A DNA stretch of 64,000 nt. It comes from Bradyrhizobium sp. SRL28. Its GTDB lineage: Bacteria; Pseudomonadota; Alphaproteobacteria; Rhizobiales; Xanthobacteraceae. The notes beneath the pieces were generated by a model. The model did not search any database, was not told where the DNA came from, and saw only the letters and a list, made by a program, of their open reading frames with translations. Location: positions 1 to 64,000 of the forward strand of contig NZ_JAHEAG010000025.1 in assembly GCF_018596315.1 (NCBI RefSeq). The letters are read 5' to 3'. Below are positions 30,399 through 40,018 of the stretch, one piece after another. How positions within the stretch are numbered: the stretch's first letter is position 1; each line of letters starts with the position of its first letter. A program made the position numbers and the translations under genes.

Positions 30399-32342
30399 AT
30401 GTACAACGATTCTCTGTTCAATGCTTTCGCCCGGTCCTTCGAAGCAAGAAGCCAGACCGACATGTCGATGGCGGAATATCTGGAGTCGTGTCGAAGCGAT
30501 CCGATGCGATATGCCAACGCTACCGAACGATTGCTAGCTGCGATCGGTGAACCTCAGATGATTGACACGGCCAAGGATCCTCGCCTTGGCCGTATCTTTT
30601 TGAATCGCACGATGCGGCTCTATCCAGCCTTCGCCGGCTTCTACGGAATGGAAGACACGATCGAGCGCATCGTAGGCTTCTTCCGCCACGCGGCGCAGGG
30701 CCTCGAAGAGCGCAAGCAGATACTCTATCTGCTCGGGCCGGTCGGTGGCGGAAAGTCCTCGCTTGCCGAGCGCCTCAAGTCGTTGATGGAAGTCCACCCC
30801 ATTTACGTGCTGAAGGCCGGCGACGAACTCAGCCCGGTGTTCGAAAGCCCGCTCAGCCTGTTCGATCCGGATTCGCTGGGGCCGATGCTGGAGGAGAAGT
30901 ACGGCATTCCGCGCCGTCGCCTCAGCGGACTGATGAGCCCGTGGTGCTACAAGCGCCTCGAATCCTTCGGTGGCGACATCTCGCAATTCCGCGTCGCCAA
31001 GATCCAGCCGTCGCGGCTGCGTCAGATCGCGATTGCAAAGACCGAGCCCGGCGACGAAAACAACCAGGACATCTCGTCACTGGTCGGCAAGGTCGACATC
31101 CGCAAGCTGGAGACCTTCGCCCAGAACGATCCTGATGCTTACAGCTATTCGGGCGGCCTCAATCGCGCCAACCAGGGCATTCTCGAATTCGTCGAAATGT
31201 TCAAGGCGCCGATCAAGATGCTGCATCCGCTGCTGACGGCGACGCAGGAGGGCAACTATATCGGGACCGAAAACATCGGCGCGATCCCGTTCACCGGCGT
31301 CATTCTCGCCCACTCCAACGAGGCCGAATGGCAAAGCTTCAAGACCAACAAGAACAATGAGGCCTTCATCGACCGTATCTGCGTCATCAAGGTGCCGTAT
31401 AGCCTGCGCGTCACCGAAGAGCAGAAGATCTACGAGAAGCTGATCCAGGGCTCCGAACTGGCCACCGCGCCGTGCGCGCCGGCCACGCTGGAAACGATGG
31501 CACGCTTCTCGGTGATGTCGCGGTTGCGCAAGCACGAGAACTCGACTGTCTTCGCCAAGATGCGGATCTACGACGGTGATAGCCTGAAGGAGTCCGATCC
31601 AAAGGCGCGCAGCGTTCAGGAATACAGGGATGCTGCCGGTGTCGATGAAGGCATGGACGGCGTTTCGACACGCTTCGCCTTCAAGGTTCTCGCCGCGACT
31701 TTCAATCACGACACCAGTGAGATCGGTGCCGACGCGGTCCATCTGATGTATACGCTGGAGCAGGCGATCCGGCGCGAGCAGCTTCCCGACGAAGTCGAGA
31801 AGCGTTATCTCGAGTTCATCAAGGCCGAACTGGCGCCGCGCTATGCCGAATTCATCGGGCACGAGATCCAGAAGGCCTATCTCGAATCCTATTCGGATTA
31901 CGGCCAGAACCTGTTCGATCGCTATGTCGACTATGCCGATGCCTGGATCGAGGATCAGGATTTCAAGGATCCCGACACCGGACAACTGCTCGATCGTGAA
32001 CTGCTCAATCAGGAGCTGACCAAGATCGAGAAGCCGGCCGGCATCGCCAATCCCAAGGATTTCCGTAACGAGGTCGTCAAGTTCTCGCTGCGGTCGCGTG
32101 CCCAGCACGGCGGCAAGAATCCGACGTGGACCAGCTACGAAAAGATTCGGGAAGTGATCGAAAAGCGGATATTCTCCCAGGTCGAGGATCTGCTGCCCGT
32201 CATTTCCTTCGGCTCGAAGAAGGACGGAGAGACCGAAAAGAAGCATGGCGAGTTTGTCGCGCGCATGGTCGAGCGTGGCTATACCGAGCGGCAAGTTCGC
32301 CGGCTGGTCGAGTGGTACATGCGCGTAAAACAGGCTGGCTGA
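30399..32342 (+). CDS. prkA: PrkA-family serine protein kinase (YeaG-like)
   Basis: A 647-residue stress-associated protein kinase with an AAA-like N-terminal half and a C-terminal PrkA kinase domain. The Walker A motif is GPVGGGKSSL (residues 113-122), and NRANQGILEFVEMFKAPI lies in the AAA part. MYNDSLFNAFARSF aligns in length with the E. coli YeaG N-terminus; the frame is open to 30303 but the start at 30399 has GGAGAG. It is the first gene of the conserved prkA-yeaH-spoVR set, linked in enterobacteria to nitrogen starvation and stationary phase. Confidence 0.94.
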   Translation: MYNDSLFNAFARSFEARSQTDMSMAEYLESCRSDPMRYANATERLLAAIGEPQMIDTAKDPRLGRIFLNRTMRLYPAFAGFYGMEDTIERIVGFFRHAAQGLEERKQILYLLGPVGGGKSSLAERLKSLMEVHPIYVLKAGDELSPVFESPLSLFDPDSLGPMLEEKYGIPRRRLSGLMSPWCYKRLESFGGDISQFRVAKIQPSRLRQIAIAKTEPGDENNQDISSLVGKVDIRKLETFAQNDPDAYSYSGGLNRANQGILEFVEMFKAPIKMLHPLLTATQEGNYIGTENIGAIPFTGVILAHSNEAEWQSFKTNKNNEAFIDRICVIKVPYSLRVTEEQKIYEKLIQGSELATAPCAPATLETMARFSVMSRLRKHENSTVFAKMRIYDGDSLKESDPKARSVQEYRDAAGVDEGMDGVSTRFAFKVLAATFNHDTSEIGADAVHLMYTLEQAIRREQLPDEVEKRYLEFIKAELAPRYAEFIGHEIQKAYLESYSDYGQNLFDRYVDYADAWIEDQDFKDPDTGQLLDRELLNQELTKIEKPAGIANPKDFRNEVVKFSLRSRAQHGGKNPTWTSYEKIREVIEKRIFSQVEDLLPVISFGSKKDGETEKKHGEFVARMVERGYTERQVRRLVEWYMRVKQAG

Positions 32343-32354
32343 GGCGGATGAAAC

Positions 32355-33635
32355 GTGGCCATTCACATTGTCGACCGGCGCCTGAATCCGGGTAGCAAGA
32401 GTCTGGAGAATCGGCAGCGCTTTCTGCGCCGGGCCAAGGCGCTGGTTCAGGGCGCCGTGAAGAGATCGTCGCAGGACCGGGACATCAAGGATGTCCTGGA
32501 AGGCGGCGTGGTCAGCGTCCCGATCGACGGCATGGAAGAGCCGCGCTTTCGCCGCGAGGGCGGCACGCGCGACATGGTGCTGCCCGGAAACAAGAAGTTC
32601 ATCGAAGGCGACATGCTTCCGCGGCCGAACCAGAGCGGCGGCAAGGGCAGGGGCGCGGGCGAGGGCGACAGCGAAGATGCGTTTCGCTTCGTGCTCAGCC
32701 GCGACGAGTTCGTCGACCTGTTCCTGGACGATCTGGAATTGCCCGATCTGGCCAAGCGAAAGCTGGCCAATGTCGAAAGTGAGGGCATTCGCCGGGCGGG
32801 TTACACAACATCCGGCTCGCCGGCCAATATTTCGGTGAGCCGTACGGTCAGTCGCGCCTTGGCACGGCGCGTGGCGCTGCGGCGGCCGAGGCCTGAGGTG
32901 CTGGAGGCCCTCGAGGCGGAGCTTGCGGATTGCAGCGACGAGGCGCGCCGCACCGAGCTCATGGCCGAGATCGAGGCCCTGAAGGCCAAGATACGCCGCA
33001 TCCCGTTCATCGATCCGATCGACATCCGCTACCGGCGTTTCGAGACGGTGCCGAAGCCGGTGGCGCAGGCCGTCATGTTCTGCCTGATGGACGTCTCGGG
33101 TTCGATGACCGAGCACATGAAGGACCTCGCCAAGCGCTTCTACATGCTGCTCTACGTGTTCCTGAAGCGGCGCTACCGTCACGTCGAGATCGTTTTCATC
33201 CGGCATACCGACCGGGCCGAAGAGGTCGACGAGCAGACGTTCTTTCACGGACCGGCTTCCGGCGGCACGCTGGTGTCGAGCGCGTTGCAGGCGATGCATG
33301 ACATCGTGCGGTCGCGGTTCAAGCCGGCGGACTGGAACATCTATGCCGCGCAGGCGTCCGACGGCGACAATTCCTACGCGGACGGCGAGGTCGCAGGCCG
33401 GCTCCTGACCGACAAGATCCTGCCGGTCAGCCAGTTTTTCGCCTATCTGGAAGTCGGCCAGGAAAACGGCCTTAGCTACGAAATGCCCAATTCGTCGCTC
33501 TGGACCCTTTACGAGGGCCTGCGCGCGAGCGGCGCGCCGCTGTCGATGCGCAAGGTCAACGAGCGCAGCGAGATATTCCCGGTATTCCACGATCTCTTCC
33601 AGCGCCGTAGCCAGCAGGAAAGGACCGGGTCATGA
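32355..33635 (+). CDS. yeaH: YeaH/DUF444 family VWA-like protein
   Basis: A 426-residue protein of the DUF444 family. It begins (GTG) AIHIVDRRLNPGSKSLENR, has a charged central part, and carries a von Willebrand A metal-binding motif DVSGSM around residue 246 followed by FYMLLYVFLKRRYRHVEIVF. Such proteins accompany PrkA and SpoVR, but the biochemical role is not known. It starts 12 bases after prkA and overlaps spoVR by ATGA. Confidence 0.93.
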   Translation: MAIHIVDRRLNPGSKSLENRQRFLRRAKALVQGAVKRSSQDRDIKDVLEGGVVSVPIDGMEEPRFRREGGTRDMVLPGNKKFIEGDMLPRPNQSGGKGRGAGEGDSEDAFRFVLSRDEFVDLFLDDLELPDLAKRKLANVESEGIRRAGYTTSGSPANISVSRTVSRALARRVALRRPRPEVLEALEAELADCSDEARRTELMAEIEALKAKIRRIPFIDPIDIRYRRFETVPKPVAQAVMFCLMDVSGSMTEHMKDLAKRFYMLLYVFLKRRYRHVEIVFIRHTDRAEEVDEQTFFHGPASGGTLVSSALQAMHDIVRSRFKPADWNIYAAQASDGDNSYADGEVAGRLLTDKILPVSQFFAYLEVGQENGLSYEMPNSSLWTLYEGLRASGAPLSMRKVNERSEIFPVFHDLFQRRSQQERTGS

Positions 33636-35176
33636 CCGCGACCGACCAATTGCTGTTTGAGGGGGCGGACTGGGACTTCCGGACGCTGCAGCGGATCTGC
33701 GACGCCTGCGAGCAGGTTGCGCGGGACGAATTGGGGCTCGATGTCTATCCCAACCAGATCGAGGTCATTACCGCCGAGCAGATGCTGGACGCCTATTCGT
33801 CCGTCGGCATGCCGCTGTTCTACAAGCATTGGTCGTTCGGCAAGCATTTTGCCTTTCAGGAGGCATCCTATCGCAAGGGGCTGATGGGGCTGGCCTACGA
33901 GATCGTCATCAACTCGTCGCCGTGCATTTCCTACCTGATGGAAGAAAATACCGCGACGATGCAGACGCTCGTCATCGCGCATGCCGCTTTCGGCCATAAC
34001 CATTTCTTCAAGAACAACTATCTGTTCAAGCAATGGACCGACGCTGACGGCATTCTCGATTATCTCGAATTCGCGAAGCGCTATGTGGCGCATTGCGAGG
34101 AACGCCACGGCCGGCTGGCGGTCGAGCACACGCTCGATGCCGCGCATGCCTTGATGTCGCACGGCATCGATCGCTATCCCGGCAAGAAGAGTCTCGATCT
34201 TCGCGCCGAGGAAAAGCGGGCGGGCAGGCGCCGTGCCCACGAGGAGGCCGCATTCAACGACTTGTGGCGCACGGTTCCGACCGGCCCGGCGAAGACCAGC
34301 GCGATACTGGACGTCGAGCACCGCCGCCAGATGCTCGGTCTGCCGCAGGAAAACCTGCTGTATTTTCTGGAGAAGACGGCGCCGCGCCTGCGCCCCTGGC
34401 AACGTGAATTGCTGCGGATCGTGCGGCATATCGCGCAGTATTTCTATCCGCAGAGCCAGACCAAGGTGATGAACGAGGGTACGGCGACCTACGTTCACTA
34501 TCGCATCATGAGCCGGCTGCACCAGCAGGGACGGCTGACGGACGGCAATTTCCTCGAATTCCTGCAGTCGCACACCAACGTCGTGTTCCAGCCCGAGTTC
34601 GACGACCCGCGCTATTCCGGCTTCAATCCATATGCGCTTGGATTTGCGATGATGCAGGACATCGAGCGCATCGTCACCAATCCCGAAGCCGAGGATCGTG
34701 AGTGGTTCCCGGATATCGCCGGGACCGGCGATGCCATGGGCGTGCTGCGCGACATCTGGGCCAATTATCGCGATGAGAGCTTCATCAGCCAGTTCATGAG
34801 CCCGCGGCTAATGCGGCACTTCCGCCTGTTCCATCTGCATGACGATCCGGAGGAGCGTGCCGGCATCCTGGTCGACGCCATCCACAACGAGCGCGGCTAC
34901 CGCCGGCTGCGGCGCGAACTGGCGCGGCAGTACGATGTCGGATTCATCGACGCGAACATCGAAGTCGTCGATGTCGACCTTGCCGGCGATCGCCGCCTGA
35001 TGCTGCGGCACACCGTGGTGAAGGGTGCCCAGCTCACCGAAGCCGACACCAAGCGCGTGCTGCAGCACCTTGCCGATCTCTGGAGCTACGACGTTTCGCT
35101 CGTCGAGGTCGACACCTCCAACAAGGTGTTGAAGGAGTATATCGCAAACCCGCGGAACATCGCCGCGGCAGCGTAG
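33632..35176 (+). CDS. SpoVR family protein (YcgB-like)
   Basis: A 514-residue cytoplasmic protein with the SpoVR hallmarks YPNQIEVITAEQMLDAYSS, NEGTATYVHYRIM, and NPYALGFAMMQDIERI. Named for a Bacillus spore-cortex gene, but here in a non-sporulating bacterium and in operon with the PrkA kinase and the VWA protein. The function of the trio is unresolved; a kinase-controlled stress response is the usual proposal. The end near 35176 is followed by a repeat of family D. Confidence 0.93.
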   Translation: MTATDQLLFEGADWDFRTLQRICDACEQVARDELGLDVYPNQIEVITAEQMLDAYSSVGMPLFYKHWSFGKHFAFQEASYRKGLMGLAYEIVINSSPCISYLMEENTATMQTLVIAHAAFGHNHFFKNNYLFKQWTDADGILDYLEFAKRYVAHCEERHGRLAVEHTLDAAHALMSHGIDRYPGKKSLDLRAEEKRAGRRRAHEEAAFNDLWRTVPTGPAKTSAILDVEHRRQMLGLPQENLLYFLEKTAPRLRPWQRELLRIVRHIAQYFYPQSQTKVMNEGTATYVHYRIMSRLHQQGRLTDGNFLEFLQSHTNVVFQPEFDDPRYSGFNPYALGFAMMQDIERIVTNPEAEDREWFPDIAGTGDAMGVLRDIWANYRDESFISQFMSPRLMRHFRLFHLHDDPEERAGILVDAIHNERGYRRLRRELARQYDVGFIDANIEVVDVDLAGDRRLMLRHTVVKGAQLTEADTKRVLQHLADLWSYDVSLVEVDTSNKVLKEYIANPRNIAAAA

Positions 35177-35198
35177 CTACCCGGGCGCTAGATTTTTG

Positions 35199-35273
35199 TT
35201 TTGACGCGTTTTCTTGACGCGAACCGGTGTCCACCCGGATCAAGTCCAGGGCAGGCTTTCGCTCGAAAACGCT
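35199..35273. repeat. Dispersed repeat family D, copy 1
   Basis: Contains TTTGACGCGTTTTCTTGACG, then CGAACCGGTGTCCAC and a terminal GCTCGAAAACGCT. A second copy at 49795-49850 shares both ends but lacks the middle segment (CCGGATCAAGTCCAGGGC). It fills most of the 100-base gap between convergent spoVR and korB. Confidence 0.65.
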
Positions 35274-35277
35274 ATGG

Positions 35278-36333
35278 CTACCGCAGGCTGGCGTTGATCT
35301 TTTCCAGCGCTGATGTGCCGGGGCACAGATCCTTGGCTTCCAGCGTATTGAGCGGCGTCTCGACGGTGTCGAGATGGGTGTGCAGGTCTTCCGAATCCGG
35401 ATCGACATAAAGCAGCCCGGTGACCACCTGGCCCTTGGCGGCGTGCTTCTGCAGGAAGGTCATCGCCGCCAGCCGGTCATTCGCATCATAGTCGGCGTCG
35501 ATCTTGCGGAGCGCCAGCCTGGTGCCGTCATGCTGCTCGACCACCTGAACCGTGCCCGGCGCGTAATCGACCGTGATCGGGTCGCGGCCGGTGAGCACGT
35601 CCAGCCGGTTCACCGCGTCGTTGTGCTCACGGACATAGTCAAAGCTCTTGGTCGAGCCGGCGTGGTTGTTGAAGGCGATGCAGGGGCTGATGACGTCGAT
35701 GAAGGATGCGCCCTTGTGCCGGATCGCAGCCGCAATCAGCGGCACCAACTGGTTCTTGTCGCCGGAGAAGCTGCGCGCCACGAAGCTTGCGCCGAGTTGC
35801 AGGGCGATCGCCACCAGGTCGATGGCGTTGTCGGTGTTCATCACGCCCTTCTTGGACTTCGAGCCGCGGTCGGCGGTGGCCGAGAATTGCCCCTTGGTCA
35901 GCCCGTACACGCCGTTGTTCTCGACGATGTAGGTCATGTTGACGCCGCGCCGGATCGAATGCGCGAACTGGCCGAAGCCGATCGAGGCACTGTCGCCGTC
36001 GCCGGAGACGCCGAGATAGATCAGGTCGCGATTGGCGAGGTTGGCGCCGGTCAGCACCGACGGCATACGGCCGTGCACCGAGTTGAAGCCGTGCGAATTG
36101 CCGAGGAAATAGTCCGGCGTCTTCGACGAGCAGCCGATGCCGGAGATTTTTGCTACGCGGTGCGGCTCGATCGAGAGTTCATAGCAGGCCTCGATGATGG
36201 AAGCGGTGATCGAGTCGTGGCCGCAGCCGGCGCACAGGGTCGAGATCTTCCCCTCGTAGTCGCGGTGCGTATAGCCGAGATCGTTCTTGGGCAGGCCGGG
36301 ATGATGAAACTTGGGCTTTGCAATGTAGGTCAT
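35278..36333 (-). CDS. korB: 2-oxoacid:acceptor (2-oxoglutarate:ferredoxin) oxidoreductase, beta subunit
   Basis: The 351-residue thiamine-diphosphate subunit. It has STLCAGCGHDSITASII, SGIGCSSKTPDYF, and the ThDP/Mg motif GDGDSASIGFGQF. With the alpha subunit it oxidatively decarboxylates a 2-oxoacid to acyl-CoA, reducing ferredoxin or NAD(P) through the third protein. The start overlaps the korA stop by ATGA. Assignment to 2-oxoglutarate rather than another 2-oxoacid is by family resemblance only. Confidence 0.9.
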   Translation of the reverse strand: MTYIAKPKFHHPGLPKNDLGYTHRDYEGKISTLCAGCGHDSITASIIEACYELSIEPHRVAKISGIGCSSKTPDYFLGNSHGFNSVHGRMPSVLTGANLANRDLIYLGVSGDGDSASIGFGQFAHSIRRGVNMTYIVENNGVYGLTKGQFSATADRGSKSKKGVMNTDNAIDLVAIALQLGASFVARSFSGDKNQLVPLIAAAIRHKGASFIDVISPCIAFNNHAGSTKSFDYVREHNDAVNRLDVLTGRDPITVDYAPGTVQVVEQHDGTRLALRKIDADYDANDRLAAMTFLQKHAAKGQVVTGLLYVDPDSEDLHTHLDTVETPLNTLEAKDLCPGTSALEKINASLR

Positions 36334-38180
36334 GACACGGCCTTACGGAGAGGGGTCACTTTCAGATGGTCCTGGTGGTCGCCGATGGCGTTGGCGATGA
36401 AGCGCGCGGTGATCGGCGTGCCGTCATAGTGCAGGATCGGCACCAGCCGGACCGGATCGATACCGTTCTCGTTGACGATCAACTGGCGCAACTGCGCGTC
36501 GCGGTTCTGCTCCACCACGTAAACGAAATCATGGTCGGCGATGAAGCTCGCCACGCTGGAGTGGAACGGGAAGGCGCGGATGCGCATGCGGTCGAGCTGA
36601 TGCCCGCGCGCCTCCAACAGGCCGATCGCCTCGTCCATCGCCGGCGCGGTCGAGCCAAAATAGATCACGCCGTATTTGGTCGGCTTGGCAGCGTTGGCCT
36701 GCAACGGCCGCGGTACCATGTCCTGCGCGGTCTCGAACTTGCGCACCAGCCGCTGCATGTTGTCGGCGTAGACGGCGCCTTCTTCCGAGTAGCGCGCGTA
36801 ACGGTCGCGCGAGGTGCCGCGGGTGAAGAACGAGCCTTTGGTGGGGTGGGTGCCGGGATAGGTGCGATAGGGGATGCCGTCGCCGTCGACGTCGAGATAA
36901 CGGCCGAAGTCGCGGCCGGGCTCGTCGAGCATTTCCGCCGTCATCACCTTGCCGCGGTCGTATTGTCGGGCGTCATCCCACTTCAGCGGACGGCAGAGGC
37001 GGTGGTTCATGCCGATGTCGAGGTCGAGCATCAGGAAGATCATGGTCTGCAGCCGATCGGCGAGATCGAACGACTGCGCCGCGAACTCGAACGCTTCGGC
37101 CGGGTCTTCCGGGAACAACAGGACGTGCTTGGTGTCGCCGTGCGAAGCATAGGCGCAGGCAATGATATCGCATTGCTGGGTGCGCGTCGGCATGCCGGTC
37201 GAGGGGCCGGCGCGCTGGATGTTCATGATCACGGCCGGAATTTCCGCAAAATACGACAGGCCGATGAATTCGGTCATCAGGGAGATGCCGGGGCCGGAGG
37301 TTGCGGTGAAGGCCCGCGCGCCATTCCAGGAGGCGCCGATCACGATGCCGATGGATGCGAGCTCATCTTCGCCTTGGACGATCGCGTATTTCGCCTTGCC
37401 GGTCTCAGGGTCGTGCCGCAGCTTCTTGCAGTGGCTCGTGAAGGCCTCCGCCACCGACGACGACGGCGTGATCGGATACCAGGCGCAGACGGTGGCGCCG
37501 CCATAGACCGCGCCGAGCGCAGCCGCGCTGTTGCCTTCGATGAAGATACGCTCGCCGACCTTGTCGGACTTCTTCACCCGCAGACCGACCGGGCATTTCA
37601 GGTTCTGCAGCGCCCAGTCGCGGCCGAGATGCAGCGCATGCACGTTCGAGGACAGGAGCTTTTCCTTGCCCTTGTACTGCTCGCCGATGAGCTGCTCGAC
37701 CAGCTTCGGATCCATGTCGAGCAGCGCGCAGAGCGCGCCGAGATAGATGATGTTCTTGAACAGCTGGCGCTGGCGCGGATCGGTGTAGGTCGAGTTGGTG
37801 ATTGCGGTCAGCGGCACGCCGATCACGTTGATGTCGGCGCGGAATTTCGACGTCGGCATCGGCTTGGTCGAATCGTAGAACAGATAGCCGCCCGGCTCGA
37901 TCGAGGCGACGTCCTTGTCCCAGGTTTGCGGGTTCATCGCCACCATCATGTCGACGCCGCCGCGGGCGCCGAGATGGCCATCTTCCGTCACCCGCACCTC
38001 GTACCAGGTCGGAAGGCCCTGGATGTTGGAGGGGAAGATGTTGCGCGGAGAAACCGGCACGCCGTGGCGCAGGATCGAGCGCGCGAACAGTTCGTTGGCG
38101 CTGGCCGAACCCGAGCCGTTGACGTTGGCAAAGCGGACGACGAAGTCGTTTACGCTGCTGATCGGGCTTTGGTCTGGCAT
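36330..38180 (-). CDS. korA: 2-oxoacid:acceptor oxidoreductase, fused gamma-alpha subunit
   Basis: A 616-residue protein with the gamma domain (residues about 10-200: NDFVVRFANVNGSGSASANE, RHGVPVSP) fused to the alpha domain (EGNSAAALGAVYGGATVCAWYPITPSS, QGEDELASIGIVIGASWNGA, SGPGISLMTEFIGLSYFAEIP). The frame is open to 38264, but MPDQSPISSVNDF at 38180 is the likely start. It overlaps the end of the flavoprotein gene by 31 bases, suggesting tight coupling. Confidence 0.9.
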   Translation of the reverse strand: MPDQSPISSVNDFVVRFANVNGSGSASANELFARSILRHGVPVSPRNIFPSNIQGLPTWYEVRVTEDGHLGARGGVDMMVAMNPQTWDKDVASIEPGGYLFYDSTKPMPTSKFRADINVIGVPLTAITNSTYTDPRQRQLFKNIIYLGALCALLDMDPKLVEQLIGEQYKGKEKLLSSNVHALHLGRDWALQNLKCPVGLRVKKSDKVGERIFIEGNSAAALGAVYGGATVCAWYPITPSSSVAEAFTSHCKKLRHDPETGKAKYAIVQGEDELASIGIVIGASWNGARAFTATSGPGISLMTEFIGLSYFAEIPAVIMNIQRAGPSTGMPTRTQQCDIIACAYASHGDTKHVLLFPEDPAEAFEFAAQSFDLADRLQTMIFLMLDLDIGMNHRLCRPLKWDDARQYDRGKVMTAEMLDEPGRDFGRYLDVDGDGIPYRTYPGTHPTKGSFFTRGTSRDRYARYSEEGAVYADNMQRLVRKFETAQDMVPRPLQANAAKPTKYGVIYFGSTAPAMDEAIGLLEARGHQLDRMRIRAFPFHSSVASFIADHDFVYVVEQNRDAQLRQLIVNENGIDPVRLVPILHYDGTPITARFIANAIGDHQDHLKVTPLRKAVS

Positions 38181-39949
38181 GTTGATCCCGCGTAAGTCAT
38201 ATCGATGAGGTATTTCTGCATGTCCCAGGCGCCGGTCGGGCAACGCTCGGCGCACAGCCCGCAATGCAGGCAGACGTCCTCGTCCTTCACCATCACGCGG
38301 CCGGTCTTGAGCCCTTCGGCGACATAGAGCGCCTGGTCGTGGTGCGGCGAGGGCGCCTTCAGCCGCTGCCGCAGGTCCTCTTCCTCACCATTCTCCGTGA
38401 ATGTGATGCAGTCCATCGGGCAGATGTCGACGCAGGCGTCGCACTCGATGCAGGCGGGCGCCGAGAACACGGTCTGCACGTCGCAATTCAGGCAGCGCTG
38501 CGCTTCGCCGAGCGCGAGCTTGACGTCATAGCCGAGCTCGACCTCGGTGCGGATGTCCTTCAGCGCGATCACCTTGTCGCGATGCGGCACCTTGTAACGC
38601 TTGTCGCCCGAGATATCGTTGTCGTAGCTCCACTCGTGGATGCCCATCTTCTGCGACGAAACATGCACTTCGGGCAGCGGGCGCTCGGTGATGTCTTCGC
38701 CTGAGATCATCTTGTGGATCGACAGCGCGGCGTCATGGCCGTGCGCCACCGCCCAGATGATGTTCTTCGGACCGAACGCGGCGTCGCCGCCGAAGAACAC
38801 TTTTGGATTGGTCGAGACAAAGGTCTTCGCATCGACCTGCGGCATGTTCCATTTGTCGAAATCGATGCCACAGTCGCGCTCGATCCAGGGGAACGCATTC
38901 TCCTGGCCGACCGCGACCAGCACGTCGTCGCAGGGGATGGTCTGATCGGGTTCGCCCGAGGGCACCAGGTTGCGGCGGCCGTTGGCGTCGTATTCCGCCT
39001 TCACCTTCTGGAAGGTGACGCCGATCAGCTTGCCGCTGACATGCTTGAATGCCACCGGCACCATGAAATTGAGGATCGGAATGTCCTCGTGAAGGGCGTC
39101 TTCCTTTTCCCAGGGGCTCGCCTTCATTTCCTCGAAGCCGGAACGCACGATCACCTTGACGTCTTCGCCGCCGAGGCGGCGCGCGGTGCGGCAGCAATCC
39201 ATCGCGGTGTTGCCGCCGCCAAGCACGATCACGCGGCGTCCAATCTTCTCGACATGGCCGAACGAGACCGACGCGAGCCATTCGATGCCGATGTGGATAT
39301 TGGCGGAGACTTCCTTGCGGCCGGGGATATCGAGTTCGCGGCCGCGCGGGGCGCCGGAGCCTACGAAGATCGCGTCGTAATTTTCGTCGAGCAGCTTCTT
39401 CAGGCTGTCGATGCGATGACCGCCCTTGAACTCGACGCCGAGGTTGAGGATGTAATCGGTCTCCTCGTCGATGACCGTGTCCGGCAGGCGGAACTTCGGA
39501 ATCTGGCTCCGCATCATGCCGCCCGCCTTCGGGTCGGCATCGAACACGGTGCAGTGATAGCCGAGCGGCGCGAGATCGCGCGCTACTGCCAGCGAAGCGG
39601 GACCGCCGCCGACCAGCGCGATGCGCTTGCCGTTCTTTGCAACCGGCTTCGGCATGCGGTGCTTGACGTCATCCTTGAAGTCGGCGGCAACGCGCTTCAG
39701 GCGGCAGATCGCCACCGGCGTTTCCTCGACGCGGCCGCGGCGACACGCGGGCTCGCACGGACGATCGCAGGTGCGTCCCAGAATTCCGGGAAACACATTC
39801 GATTTCCAGTTGATCATGTAGGCGTCGCTATAACGCCCCTCGGCAATCAAACGGATGTATTCGGGAACCGGTGTGTGTGCGGGGCAGGCCCATTGGCAAT
39901 CGACCACTTTGTGAAAGTAGTCTGGCGCCGAGATATCAGTCGGTTTCAT
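38150..39949 (-). CDS. korC: GltD-like FAD/NAD(P) oxidoreductase with C-terminal 2[4Fe-4S] domain
   Basis: A 599-residue electron-transfer subunit. The N-terminus has the GltD-type cysteines (CQWACPAHTPV, CDRPCEPACRRG). Next come the FAD site LVGGGPASLAVARDLAPLG and the NAD(P) site VIVLGGGNTAMDCCRTARRLG. The C-terminus has cluster cysteines in ACIECDACVDICPMDC and CLHCGLCAERCP. In the three-subunit 2-oxoglutarate:NADP oxidoreductase described from Azoarcus evansii, a similar flavoprotein carries electrons from the KorAB core to NADP. The name korC is by that analogy. First gene of the kor operon. Confidence 0.85.
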   Translation of the reverse strand: MKPTDISAPDYFHKVVDCQWACPAHTPVPEYIRLIAEGRYSDAYMINWKSNVFPGILGRTCDRPCEPACRRGRVEETPVAICRLKRVAADFKDDVKHRMPKPVAKNGKRIALVGGGPASLAVARDLAPLGYHCTVFDADPKAGGMMRSQIPKFRLPDTVIDEETDYILNLGVEFKGGHRIDSLKKLLDENYDAIFVGSGAPRGRELDIPGRKEVSANIHIGIEWLASVSFGHVEKIGRRVIVLGGGNTAMDCCRTARRLGGEDVKVIVRSGFEEMKASPWEKEDALHEDIPILNFMVPVAFKHVSGKLIGVTFQKVKAEYDANGRRNLVPSGEPDQTIPCDDVLVAVGQENAFPWIERDCGIDFDKWNMPQVDAKTFVSTNPKVFFGGDAAFGPKNIIWAVAHGHDAALSIHKMISGEDITERPLPEVHVSSQKMGIHEWSYDNDISGDKRYKVPHRDKVIALKDIRTEVELGYDVKLALGEAQRCLNCDVQTVFSAPACIECDACVDICPMDCITFTENGEEEDLRQRLKAPSPHHDQALYVAEGLKTGRVMVKDEDVCLHCGLCAERCPTGAWDMQKYLIDMTYAGSTCQTKARSAA

Positions 39950-39999
39950 TCCTACCTTGTCCGCGTCAGCAACGGGAACGCGGCCTTATTTTGCCTTGC

Positions 40000-40018
40000 G
40001 AACGCTTAACGAGCGTTC
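40000..40018 (-). promoter_or_regulatory. Dyad upstream of the kor operon
   Basis: A perfect seven-base inverted repeat, GAACGCT-taacg-AGCGTTC, lies 50-70 bases before the first kor gene. It may be an operator or a leader hairpin. The rest of the 39950-40222 gap is lower in GC and includes a 10-base direct repeat GCAGTGCAGC (40152 and 40166); no gene is seen there. Confidence 0.35.

Noticed and set aside
36366..40009. Long plus-strand frames opposite the kor genes
   Set aside because: The Kor proteins on the other strand have complete cofactor motifs. The antisense products have none.
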